From NCBI RefSeq assembly GCF_900108305.1, contig NZ_FNUX01000003.1, positions 1-64,000 of the forward strand: a DNA stretch of 64,000 bases, written 5' to 3'. The translations under genes were made by a program, and so were the position numbers. Shown piece by piece: positions 46,758 to 55,550 of the stretch (positions are counted from its first letter, which is position 1; every line of letters starts with the position of its first letter). The notes beneath the pieces are model-generated. The model had not been told where the DNA came from. It saw nothing but the letters and a program-made list of their open reading frames with translations, and searched no databases. Source of the DNA: Nitrosomonas ureae (lineage in GTDB: Bacteria > Pseudomonadota > Gammaproteobacteria > Burkholderiales > Nitrosomonadaceae).

Positions 46758-47390
46758 TTAGCTTAGTTTTCCTTTTTGAGTGGAAACCGTTTCCAACAAC
46801 TGCTGTATCGCCTTTTTTATGTACTTGATCTCTTTAAATTTTAAACTTTTCCAATCGTTTAACCTAAGGCTTTTTAATTCAGCTCTTTCTCTTAAATTGG
46901 AAAGTTCATTTTGAATTTTTTTCAAAGAAATTTGAATATTTCTACTCTCAAGCCATTTTACAGCCATACGCTCAGCATCAGATCGGTTCTTCGCTGACCA
47001 TTGGCGCAAAAACTCAATTCGACTTTTCAAGTAATCTATTTCATCAGCTTTATATTCCAGTGCTATTCGTTCCGCATTAGCACGAGTTATTGCAAGAGAA
47101 GCTATTTTTATTTGATTTTCTAGCCAATCAGGGCTTTCCAATTCATGTAACTCATTCTCTAATTGCTTTACTTGTTCGGCATTTTCTAGAAAACCGAATA
47201 CAATACTTGCTATTGCCCCTTGGTTTAAATGACGGCGATTCATATTACAGAAAGTTTTTGGCGGTCTATGGTTTGGCCGAACAGTACCGCCAAGAAGCAG
47301 TATCAATTCATCACACTCGTTAGGTGTTAGGAATCTCGGTTCATTTTTTAAAGCTCTTAATTTGCGAAACCATTCACGTTTAGTTGTCAT
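46758..47390 (-). CDS. Coiled-coil protein of unknown function (element cargo)
   Basis: The 210-residue protein is very rich in Lys, Glu, Arg and Leu. Residues 1-50 may be globular (FLTPNECDELILLLGGTVRP), followed by long helices with heptad character (ENAEQVKQLENELHELES; IQISLKKIQNELSNLRERAE). The local sequence is more AT-rich than the chromosomal genes. It lies between the integrase and the AlpA-like gene, where accessory cargo is common. The function is unknown. Confidence 0.65.
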   Translation of the reverse strand: MTTKREWFRKLRALKNEPRFLTPNECDELILLLGGTVRPNHRPPKTFCNMNRRHLNQGAIASIVFGFLENAEQVKQLENELHELESPDWLENQIKIASLAITRANAERIALEYKADEIDYLKSRIEFLRQWSAKNRSDAERMAVKWLESRNIQISLKKIQNELSNLRERAELKSLRLNDWKSLKFKEIKYIKKAIQQLLETVSTQKGKLS

Positions 47391-47413
47391 TTTATAAAAT
47401 ATTTATCTATTAA

Positions 47414-48608
47414 TCAGTCCCTTAAATTCATCACCTTAGCACCTATCGCCAATTCATCCAGATAATCCGCCCACCAGCACATCATTTCTTTGCGTTTAGG
47501 CAAATGTTCAGCGTAGTTATAAGCAGCTACTACTTTGTTTCGTTCCGCATGAGCTAATTGCCTTTCAATCGCTTCATGCGGCCACCCATGCTCATGCAAC
47601 AGTGTGCTGGCCATGCTGCGGAAACCGTGTCCGGTCATTTCATCTTTTTCATAGCCCATGCGCCGCAAGGCTGCATTGATGGTATTTTCAGACATTGGCC
47701 GGGCACTGCTGCGTATGCTGGGAAAAATATATTGACCATCACCGGTTAAAGGATGGATGGATTGCAGAATCTCGATAGCTTGCGGTGACAGGGAGATAAT
47801 GTGCGCTTCACCCATTTTCATTTTATTTCCTGGTATACGCCATTCTTTCTTGTCAAAGTCGATTTCTTGCCATTCTGCTTGTCGGAGTTCGCCGGGTCGC
47901 ACAAAAACCAATGGCGCAAGCTGTAATGCACATTTAGTAATGTAAGAACCATTAAATCCCCGGATTGACCGTAGCAATGCGCCGATGGCTTTAGGGTCGG
48001 TTATGCTGGCATGGTGTTTGACTTTGACCGGTGTCAGTGCCCCTCTTAAATCGCCGCTAGGATCGCGTTCAGCGCGTCCGGTGGCTACGGCATATCTAAA
48101 CACACTCGCCCCGCATATTCCCGGCAACGTTGAGCTTTTTCATGCGCTCCACGGCTTTCTATCTTGCGCAATACCGCCAGTAAATCCGGTGCGGTAATAT
48201 CTTTTATAACGCGGTTGCCTAGCCAGGGAAAAATATCTTTTTCCAAATAGCGCTTGATATTGTTTGCAGTCGATTCTGCCCATGTTTTGCTGGTTTTGGT
48301 GTGCCATTCCAGCGCTACAGCCTTGAAAGTATTTTCTGCCGCAGTGCGTGCAATCCGTTTATTGATGGCTTTGACCAGTGATGGGTCAATATCTTTTGCA
48401 AGCAATTCACGCGCTTCTTCCTGGCAGCAACAAGAGAAACAGTTGGGTAGACACCGATAGCCAAGGTTTTACGCTTGCCCACAAACCGATAATCCATGCG
48501 CCAATATTTACCAGTAGATTTCACTAATAAATATAGTCCACCGCTATCGCTAACTTTATAAAATTTATCTCTTGGTTTAGCGTTTCTTATTGCGGTATCG
48601 GTAAGCAT
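47414..48608 (-). pseudogene. Tyrosine integrase (P4 type), two frameshifts
   Basis: Three consecutive minus-strand frames add up to one P4-like integrase of about 398 residues. The N-terminal DUF4102-like arm domain (MLTDTAIRNAKPRDKFYKV; LAIGVYPTVSL) shifts frame near 48422 within AGGAAGAAGCG, consistent with loss of one base. The core-binding domain (KDIDPSLVKAINKRIARTA) shifts near 48100 within CGAGTGTGTTT, consistent with an extra TG. The catalytic domain follows, with the first Arg in RPGELRQAEW, HGFRSMAST for the His/Arg pair, and LAHAERNKVVAAY with the late His and Tyr. The gene starts next to tRNA-Leu. Two lesions make sequencing error less likely and decay more likely. Confidence 0.85.
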
Positions 48609-48609
48609 T

Positions 48610-48671
48610 TGACGGTATCTCGCATGACGGCATCAAAAAGTACCGACAAAAATACCGTTAAATCGACGGTA
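48610..48671. promoter_or_regulatory. Cluster of TACCGTCA-like repeats (right end)
   Basis: TGACGGTA (48610-48617), TACCGACA (48641-48648), TACCGTTA (48653-48660) and CGACGGTA (48664-48671) are variants, in both orientations, of the TACCGTCA pair at the left end. They sit between the integrase start and the tRNA, the expected place of arm-type binding sites, and overlap the integrase promoter region. Confidence 0.45.
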
Positions 48672-48772
48672 TGTCAAAATATCTCACGATATCTCTTGAT
48701 ACGATCATTTCTTAAAAATATTATTAATTACAATGGATTTGATACGATATGAAGCTTACTGAAAATCTTTAT

Positions 48773-48859
48773 TGGTGCCGAGAGGGGGAATCGAACCCCC
48801 ATGATGTTACCATCGCGGGATTTTGAGTCCCGTGCGTCTACCAATTCCGCCATCTCGGC
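48773..48859 (-). tRNA. tRNA-Leu (anticodon CAA)
   Basis: An 87-base class II tRNA with encoded CCA end. The acceptor stem GCCGAGA pairs with TCTCGGC. The D arm contains TGGTAGAC, the anticodon loop is CTCAAAA giving CAA, there is a long variable arm (CGATGGTAACATCATG), and the T arm GGGGGTTCGATTCCCCC is intact. The 3' half contains the attachment core of the integrated element. Confidence 0.97.
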
Positions 48860-49272
48860 CAAAACATTTTACTGTTCTTGAACAAACAAGAAAGCGCGAT
48901 TATCACTGAAAACTAGGTGTACAGCAAGCATCATGGGGGAAAATGTACTAATGGAATGGGCACCCGCTACCCTAAATGACATCGATGCACCAAAGTAAGG
49001 GGTATTCCAGAATTACGTAACTAGTGCTGTGATTCAATAAAACCGGATACTGAAGTGGTGACCATGTCACTTCCGCGCCGACTAATAAACCGCATTCCAG
49101 CGCAAGAGATAGCATGACAAATGAATTTCATTCTTGATATGCTTCAAGCTAAGCTTGATGGCTTGCATACATCGGCCAATAGACCAAGCTCAGAAGCTTT
49201 TTCAGAGAAAAAAGCTGAGGTACATATGATAGACTCGCATCATCACCCTAAATACAAAATAGCAATAATAAT
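48860..49272. other. Intergenic region upstream of aroC
   Basis: This 413-base stretch between tRNA-Leu and aroC has no recognisable gene. A plus-strand frame from 49121 runs into aroC in another frame and looks like chance. A small hairpin, AGCTTTTT/AAAAAGCT around 49196-49220, may be an attenuator-like or terminator structure before aroC. The tRNA promoter lies on the minus strand here, but no clear hexamers were chosen. Confidence 0.35.
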
Positions 49273-50442
49273 ATGTCTGGCAATACATTCGGTACGCTTT
49301 TTACTATCACCTCATTTGGCGAATCACACGGCCCAGCAATTGGTTGTATTGTGGATGGATGCCCACCAGGCTTAACTATCAGCACCGAAGAGATACAACT
49401 TGAATTGGACCGGCGTAAACCCGGCACGTCGCGTCATGTCACGCAACGGCGTGAATCCGACACGGTTGAAATTCTATCCGGTGTGTTTGAAGGACAAACT
49501 ACGGGTACGCCCATTGCTTTACTGATACGCAATGAAGATCAGCGCAGCAAGGATTATAGTAAGATCATGGATACCTTCCGTCCCGGCCATGCTGACTATA
49601 CCTACTGGCAGAAATACGGCATCCGCGATTATCGTGGCGGTGGCCGCGCATCGGCGCGTGAGACTGCAGTGCGTGTTGCAGCCGGTGCGATTGCAAAAAA
49701 ATGGCTGTACGAGAAGCATGGTATTATGATCCGCGGTTATATGGCGCAGTTGGGACCCATCGAAATTCCATTCAAATGCTGGGAGGATATCAGGCAGAAT
49801 CCCTTCTTTGTTGCAGACAGCAACTATGTCGATCAATTGGAAACGTTCATGGATCAATTGCGTAAATCCGGCGATTCGGTGGGTGCCAAAATCAGCGTAG
49901 TGGCGCAGGGTGTTCCAGTCGGCTGGGGCGAACCGGTATATGATCGACTGGATGCCGAAATCGCCTACGCCATGATGAGCATCAATGCAGTAAAAGGCGT
50001 TGAAATCGGCGCAGGTTTTTCCAGCGTAACGCAAAGAGGCACCGAGCATTCGGATGAGATGACACCGAATGGCTTTTTAAGTAATAATGCCGGCGGCATC
50101 CTCGGGGGTATTTCAACCGGCCAGGACATCGCTGTTCATATTGCGATTAAACCGACATCCAGCATTCGTCTCGGACGACATTCAATTGACAAGAACGGCA
50201 ATCCGGTTATCGTCGAAACGCATGGCCGGCATGATCCTTGCGTTGGCATCCGCGCTACCCCGATTATCGAAGCTATGCTCGCCCTGGTATTAATGGATCA
50301 TGCTTTGAGGCATCGCGCGCAAAATGCCGATGTACAGTGCAAAACACCCAAAATTCCCGGCACTGCAAATGCAATAGAAAAATCTGTGATGACATCTCAA
50401 GCACCGTCGAGAGAAGACCCAGAACCTGAAGAAGATGTCTAG
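49273..50442 (+). CDS. aroC: Chorismate synthase
   Basis: AroC makes chorismate from EPSP with reduced FMN, the last step of the shikimate pathway. The protein has 389 residues. The three signatures are visible: [19 protein letters not shown] at the N-terminus, [20 protein letters not shown] in the centre and [17 protein letters not shown] near the C-terminus. The last 35 residues are a variable tail rich in acidic residues. No strong ribosome site precedes the ATG, but the start matches the family. Confidence 0.97.
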   Translation: MSGNTFGTLFTITSFGESHGPAIGCIVDGCPPGLTISTEEIQLELDRRKPGTSRHVTQRRESDTVEILSGVFEGQTTGTPIALLIRNEDQRSKDYSKIMDTFRPGHADYTYWQKYGIRDYRGGGRASARETAVRVAAGAIAKKWLYEKHGIMIRGYMAQLGPIEIPFKCWEDIRQNPFFVADSNYVDQLETFMDQLRKSGDSVGAKISVVAQGVPVGWGEPVYDRLDAEIAYAMMSINAVKGVEIGAGFSSVTQRGTEHSDEMTPNGFLSNNAGGILGGISTGQDIAVHIAIKPTSSIRLGRHSIDKNGNPVIVETHGRHDPCVGIRATPIIEAMLALVLMDHALRHRAQNADVQCKTPKIPGTANAIEKSVMTSQAPSREDPEPEEDV

Positions 50443-50997
50443 GCACTAACAACATGATAAAAACCTTGTTATCAAACAAGGTTTGGATATTGCTTAAGCT
50501 GAGTATTTCCTACCGCTGCAAACTTAATTCTTAACAGTATCGTGTCATTGCAGACTCTTTACTCTGCTGATTCTCAGCCAACTCTCGTCCTAGGAGACGG
50601 AGAATTAACCCATAGAGATTTAAAAGTATCGCATCATTCATTGCGATGCAAAACTTCCTATATCGATATTGCTAGTGCAAAAAGGATATATATCCTATCG
50701 CTCAAACTGAAAACATAGTACTAGTGTACTAGAAGAAAAGGAGCTATCTCTTATTACGTTCGAGAGATTCTCAGATTATCTTACAGATGGCTATGCAGAA
50801 GTATTTCTTCATGTAAATTTAAAAAATAACTAAGAAAAACAAATTATCTGCAAGTCACTACACACCAATTTCATTTCTCTCTGCAAACACGCAGCCTCAT
50901 TAAATCCGCTGCAAGTAAACAGGGCATATTATTGACACGTGTAGATGAAATAACAAACTTTAATGCAACTTTTCTTCTTCTTATGGGAGGTTTTATA
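50443..50997. other. Intergenic region between aroC and the PEP-CTERM gene
   Basis: This 555-base stretch starts with the aroC terminator hairpin. Two imperfect AGTATCG-(T/C)-(G/A)-TCATT copies occur near 50536 and 50627, and a short palindrome AGGATATATATCCT lies near 50683. TTGACA at about 50933 has no good -10 partner at 17 bases. No sigma-54 (GG-N10-GC) site of the type used by PEP-CTERM genes was identified. No gene seen. Confidence 0.35.
50461..50484 (+). terminator. Hairpin after aroC
   Basis: AAACCTTGTT, loop ATCA, AACAAGGTTT is a perfect 10-base-pair stem starting 18 bases after the aroC stop. There is no long T tract after it. Confidence 0.6.
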
Positions 50998-51639
50998 ATG
51001 CGTATTATACCTATGATGGCTTTACTTGCGCTGGCGAGCGGGCCGGTCGCAGCGGCATCCTGGCAAATCGGTGACAATGATGGTTATGGTGCCGGTATTT
51101 GTGACAACTGCCAGCACCCGTTCAATGGCTCCACCGCAAACTATGATGGCCGCAGTGCTGCAGAAATGATAGCAACCGATGGTACACAATACACCGATAC
51201 CTATAGCACTACCCATCCCGGCTTCAGTCCACATGGATCAGAAACCGTAGCAACGTTCAGTTTCACAGGATTAGGCAATAGTTGGACGGTCGGTCATCTG
51301 GAAATCGACATGGCTGACTTTCAAGCTTCGATAGGTGGTTCAGTAATCACTACATTTAACGGCATTGCACAAGACTTTGCCTACGATGACGGATTCCCGA
51401 ACACATTTATTCGTTTCTATACACTAACCGGCTCGGTGGTTGATTCGATCAACGCTACGGGTGAACTGGTTATTACCATCGATCGCAATAGCTCCGGTGA
51501 TTTTTATGGCTTTGACTACTTAAAACTCAGTGATATCGCAGCACCAGTACCAGAACCAGAAACTTATGCCATGTTGCTTGCTGGTCTCGGCTTACTTGGC
51601 TTTGCTAATCGCCGCCGGATGCAAAATCCGGTTGCATAA
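50998..51639 (+). CDS. PEP-CTERM sorted extracellular protein
   Basis: The 213-residue protein has a signal peptide (MRIIPMMALLALASGPVAAA) and the C-terminal sorting tail VPEPETYAMLLAGLGLLGFANRRR: a Pro-Glu-Pro motif, a membrane helix and a basic end. Such proteins are recognised by exosortase and placed at the cell surface or in exopolysaccharide. The middle part has a short cysteine pair (GICDNCQHP) and acidic beta-rich segments. The ATG at 50998 follows GGGAGG; the longer frame from 50932 has no such site. No exosortase gene lies in the window. Confidence 0.9.
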   Translation: MRIIPMMALLALASGPVAAASWQIGDNDGYGAGICDNCQHPFNGSTANYDGRSAAEMIATDGTQYTDTYSTTHPGFSPHGSETVATFSFTGLGNSWTVGHLEIDMADFQASIGGSVITTFNGIAQDFAYDDGFPNTFIRFYTLTGSVVDSINATGELVITIDRNSSGDFYGFDYLKLSDIAAPVPEPETYAMLLAGLGLLGFANRRRMQNPVA

Positions 51640-51661
51640 TCCAGAAACTTAAGTATTGCTC

Positions 51662-51689
51662 AGAGAAGCCCGCTGAAGCGGGCTTCTCT
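51662..51689. terminator. Terminator after the PEP-CTERM gene
   Basis: AGAGAAGCCCGC, loop TGAA, GCGGGCTTCTCT is a perfect 12-base-pair stem followed by TTATAAG. It lies between two convergent genes and probably ends both transcripts. Confidence 0.85.
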
Positions 51690-51743
51690 TTATAAGACTG
51701 GATATTAAGCTTAAGTATGTATTTGCTCATCTACGCTTACACT

Positions 51744-53810
51744 TCAAAGTGATTTAAGGTACTCAACAAGATCGAGCCGTTGCTCTTTGGTCAAGGCTGG
51801 AAGGAACACCCCATCAGGCTGGGGCATTCTTCCGGAGGCGAACTCGTGACCGCCATTATTGTTACCCCAAATATGTGTTCGAAACAGAAAGCCATCATAA
51901 TCGGTCGATTTTAATCCAACTTTTACTGGATCAAACTCGCGCGATCCCACCATAAATTCATCAGGACGATATTCTCCTTCGGCAGGATCACCAGGCCGCC
52001 ATTTGGGCAGAAGCAAATCATACAAAGTTGGAACAGAGCCATTATGCAAATAAGGCGCAGTCGCCCAGACGCCATTGAGCGGACGAGCTTTATAAGCCAA
52101 GATTGAAGCAAAAGGATTGCCGGTTGTATCGGGAGTATAATCGCCGCGTTTCAGGGAAGATTGCACTTCGTTATCAAAAAATGTATACGCAAAATCCAGC
52201 GATCGTTCAACCCACCTACGTACAAACCATTTATCCGGATCAGGCGTCGTTACCACATTGCGCGTAGCTGAAGTTAATAACGCTGCCGCTGGCGCTTGGG
52301 GTTGCAGCAAAAGATTACCTGTACTGACACCGACATATTGATTCCGCAGAATACCGCTATAGCCGGCATACTCAATACCGTTGGTGGCCATCTTAGAATC
52401 CGTTCCAATAGACGAAATACCAATCATTTTAGCCACAACACGACGATCCGGATCAATGCGGTCAATGTGCCCGTGACAGGATGCGCAATATCGGGAAAAT
52501 AGCTCCGCACCTTTAACCATTCGTGCTCTATCGATCTTAGGTAGAATATGCTCGGGCCATTGCGGCGAGGTTAGTTTGCGCAGATGCTTCTCCACCCGAC
52601 GCAAATTTCGGATATCGATGGAGGACTGGAAATCAATATGTTTTGGGCCAAATCCTTGTCCGCCAATGACTGAAGACAACGTGAAGCCATCTCTTTCCTG
52701 CCAATCCAGCGTGCCAAATACGCCAATCATTTGGCCCGCATTCCTGGCCATAGGACCTAATCCGCTGTTGTCGACCCTACCATTCCATTGAACGTAGTCA
52801 TGTTGCGGTATATCCCACAGAAACGGATAACTGACTGGCGCATCGGCCGGATTATAAATTCTGTTGCGCAGCCGGATGATCTGCTTGCTGGTCAAATATA
52901 CCTGAATCCTTTCAATAATATGATCGCGATTTGTACTGCTGAGAACAGGTTCCGCATTTGACATTACCTCAGCCAGCTCCTCCGTGGTCAGAATCTCGGT
53001 GAGCAGCTCGCGTAATTGTTGCGCGCTCATAATATGCTCAAGTACACGATTATAGATTCTCCCAAATGCATCCAGTCGTGCATAGCCGTAGCGGGTTAAT
53101 GGCCGTGTGGTATCTCTGGGAACATTGACGATGGTATAAGCTTTGATTCGCTGTGCGTATTTTTTAAGATCACTTAATACATCCTCCTGATTCTTAAATT
53201 TACCCTGTTTCAATACGTTAACAACGAACCGATCACGTTTTTCCGAATTCTTCAGGGTGGCATACAATGCGTCTGCCAAATCAATCATAAAGGTTTCCAT
53301 ATCCGAATTTGCCGGACCACCATCAATGCGGATTCCTGCGCCCAGGTAATTGAGTTGAGTCGTATGGCAGGCTGCGCAGGTAAATCCCATAAATGCTTTG
53401 CCTTGGTACTCATCTCGCACCATGCCCACTGGCAAACCATCCGGATTGCTTATGGTTGGGCGCTGCGGCAAATAACCATAACGATCAATGTTTTGATTAT
53501 TGCGAAATAAATCAGATGAATCAGATTGCTCGAGTACCAAAAAAAAGCTGTAGGGTAATAAATTAGAGCCTTGCGTTGTACTATAAAACCACAAGCTGTC
53601 AGACGCCGACCAACCTTGATCAAGATAAATTGTTTGAAAAAATTGATCGCCAAATTTATCGGTACCGCTCGAAATAGCGCCACGGCCAGGATCATTATCA
53701 CGAAATTCATACAGTCTTAGCACTACTCCTGCCAATAGCCAAATAACTGCCGCCACGCCACATACAAGCAGGAATAATTTGATCCGCTGTAAAAAATAAT
53801 TGAGCAACAT
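51744..53810 (-). CDS. RoxA-like dihaem c-type cytochrome
   Basis: The 688-residue exported cytochrome has one N-terminal membrane segment (FLLVCGVAAVIWLLAGVVLRL) as anchor or uncleaved signal. Two haem-binding motifs are visible: CAACH near residue 145 and CASCH near residue 444. Length, two widely spaced haems and the N-terminal context resemble the rubber-oxygenase (RoxA/RoxB) branch of the cytochrome c peroxidase/MauG superfamily. The substrate is unknown; a peroxidase or oxygenase role in the periplasm is inferred. The ATG at 53810 is chosen for a GGA site 8 bases before it and a clean signal segment. It stands alone. Confidence 0.8.
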   Translation of the reverse strand: MLLNYFLQRIKLFLLVCGVAAVIWLLAGVVLRLYEFRDNDPGRGAISSGTDKFGDQFFQTIYLDQGWSASDSLWFYSTTQGSNLLPYSFFLVLEQSDSSDLFRNNQNIDRYGYLPQRPTISNPDGLPVGMVRDEYQGKAFMGFTCAACHTTQLNYLGAGIRIDGGPANSDMETFMIDLADALYATLKNSEKRDRFVVNVLKQGKFKNQEDVLSDLKKYAQRIKAYTIVNVPRDTTRPLTRYGYARLDAFGRIYNRVLEHIMSAQQLRELLTEILTTEELAEVMSNAEPVLSSTNRDHIIERIQVYLTSKQIIRLRNRIYNPADAPVSYPFLWDIPQHDYVQWNGRVDNSGLGPMARNAGQMIGVFGTLDWQERDGFTLSSVIGGQGFGPKHIDFQSSIDIRNLRRVEKHLRKLTSPQWPEHILPKIDRARMVKGAELFSRYCASCHGHIDRIDPDRRVVAKMIGISSIGTDSKMATNGIEYAGYSGILRNQYVGVSTGNLLLQPQAPAAALLTSATRNVVTTPDPDKWFVRRWVERSLDFAYTFFDNEVQSSLKRGDYTPDTTGNPFASILAYKARPLNGVWATAPYLHNGSVPTLYDLLLPKWRPGDPAEGEYRPDEFMVGSREFDPVKVGLKSTDYDGFLFRTHIWGNNNGGHEFASGRMPQPDGVFLPALTKEQRLDLVEYLKSL

Positions 53811-54134
53811 TAATTTATCCAAATTTACTATCTGTTCAGCAAGCATTCAGGAATGCTCTGTTTAAATCACGCACAACTGGAAAATCAGCTTACTACAGTT
53901 TCTTTAAAGTAATAAAATGAGGCTTTATGATGACTGATTTTTGTATTAGCTCATTATAAATTTCAATATAAAATTGGGCTATTGCGAATCAATTTCGATG
54001 TAAATAATCTGGAAATAATTGTAATAAATTTAAGTGAATCGTGATTAAATTGCCCTTTGCTTTGCACCTGTCAAAGGATTAATCAGAGTTTCCTTCTTAA
54101 ATACCCCCTGACAAGATATAAATTAAAGGATTCT
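53811..54134. other. Divergent intergenic region, nothing recognised
   Basis: This AT-rich stretch between the dihaem cytochrome and the efflux operon holds the promoters of both. No regulator gene (CzcRS-, CusRS- or MerR-type) and no clear palindromic operator were seen. Confidence 0.3.
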
Positions 54135-55550
54135 ATGCGAATTTCCCGAGTTAACCTTTTATTACTGAATATAAGCTTAATATTTTCTTCGATAACCTTA
54201 GCACAACCCACGGTTCCCCTTCCAATTGGAGCTGATTCATTAAGACAGCCTGAGCATTCATCACCATCTGCACATGAATTGCCTCCATCAATGGCACCAT
54301 TCAAGAGTGACTTGCCAGGACTGCAAGTACCTATGCCAACGAGAGAAACACAAGGGCCGGTTGTACTTTATACGATTGAGGAACTACAACAATTGGGTTT
54401 ACAAGCCAATGGCCTGGTGCTCGCAGCGCGTTCACAAGTTGGTATGGCCAAAGGTGGAGTAATTGCCGCTACAGCGTATCTCAACCCAGAAGTCATGTTC
54501 ATGATGGGCCCCATGGATCGACGACTGCCGGAAGTCGATACTGGACCAGCAAACAGTCAACGCTCGATCACCGTTATCCAGCCGATTGAAAATCCTTTTA
54601 TGCGCAGTGCACGTATCGCTGCATCGGAAGCCATCGTCGATGCCAGCAAGGCTAGTTTGGGCCAAGTCAGTACCGATCTGGCCGCACTATTGCGCGTTCG
54701 TGCTTATGAGTTATTGTTGCGGCAAGATCAGGCTGCCTTGGAGCAAAATATTTACGATTTGATAAACACCGTACGGCAACGCATTGCAGTCAACGTCGAA
54801 CACGGTGAACTTGCCCGCTTTGAACTCATACGTGCAGAAACTGAATTACAAAGCGCGGCAAATCGCAAGGAAGCGGCAAAACTTAATGCGGAACGTGCAA
54901 AGATATTTTTGATGCAATTAACCGCAGGAGCGTTACCGGCAAATTTTCAAATTAAAGGATCCTTAAAGGATCCGATCGATCTTCCATCATTGGAAGAGCT
55001 GCGCCGCCAAGTACCTATCGTCAATCCGGATATAGTTCGTTTAGAAGCGGAACAAGAGCGCGCCAATCAACGGATCAGCCAAGAACGCGCTTCTATATTG
55101 CCATCTGTCAATGTAATGTATACCAATTATCAGGATCAGCAATTTAACTCCAATACTGCCGGACTCAGCGTCAGAATTCCGATCTGGTATCGCCGCCGTG
55201 GTGAAATCGATACGGCTATCCATGATTCCGCTCGAATTCGAGAATCGCTCGAATATCGCCGTTACGAAATGTCCCAATTATTCGAAGCAGCGTGGCAGGC
55301 TTATCAAATTGCTCAGCAGCGGGTAACGATGTTCGAGGGTGGTTTAATCAAGGAAGCGGAAAATGCAGTGAGAGTAGCGGAGGCAGCTTACAAATTTGGT
55401 GAACGTACTTTGATCGAGTTTTTAGATTCACAGCGTATTCTTAGAGGAATTCTTTTTGACTCTCTGCAAGCTCGCTTTGAACTCCACTCAGCGGTTGCCG
55501 AAATCGATCGTTTACGCGCATATTACCCCAAGGAGTTAGTTGCAGAATGA
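54135..55550 (+). CDS. TolC-family outer-membrane channel of an RND efflux system
   Basis: The 471-residue CzcC/CusC-like protein has a signal peptide (LLLLNISLIFSSITLAQ) and two repeats of the outer-membrane efflux (OEP) domain with long helices (RAETELQSAANRKEAAKLNA; RLEAEQERANQRISQERA). A proline-rich stretch follows the signal peptide. The start at 54135 follows AAAGGA, while the upstream frame lacks a site. It overlaps the adaptor gene by 4 bases and forms the outer part of a tripartite metal exporter. Confidence 0.88.
   Translation: MRISRVNLLLLNISLIFSSITLAQPTVPLPIGADSLRQPEHSSPSAHELPPSMAPFKSDLPGLQVPMPTRETQGPVVLYTIEELQQLGLQANGLVLAARSQVGMAKGGVIAATAYLNPEVMFMMGPMDRRLPEVDTGPANSQRSITVIQPIENPFMRSARIAASEAIVDASKASLGQVSTDLAALLRVRAYELLLRQDQAALEQNIYDLINTVRQRIAVNVEHGELARFELIRAETELQSAANRKEAAKLNAERAKIFLMQLTAGALPANFQIKGSLKDPIDLPSLEELRRQVPIVNPDIVRLEAEQERANQRISQERASILPSVNVMYTNYQDQQFNSNTAGLSVRIPIWYRRRGEIDTAIHDSARIRESLEYRRYEMSQLFEAAWQAYQIAQQRVTMFEGGLIKEAENAVRVAEAAYKFGERTLIEFLDSQRILRGILFDSLQARFELHSAVAEIDRLRAYYPKELVAE

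Larger units (their letters stand above)
44445..48793. mobile_element. Integrated mobilisable element at tRNA-Leu, decayed integrase
   Basis: The element lies between a 14-base direct repeat (one mismatch) and the 3' part of tRNA-Leu(CAA). Gene order from the tRNA is integrase (frameshifted), a coiled-coil protein, an AlpA-like regulator, an HTH protein, a 46-residue protein, an MOBV relaxase and an HTH protein, all on the minus strand. Motifs of the TACCGTCA type occur near both ends. There are no mating-pair or phage structural genes, so it would need a helper for transfer. The broken integrase suggests it is now stranded. Confidence 0.75.

Noticed and set aside
49121..49375. Plus-strand ORF of 84 residues running into aroC
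   Set aside because: The second half is aroC read in another frame. The first half alone is too short and unrecognised.
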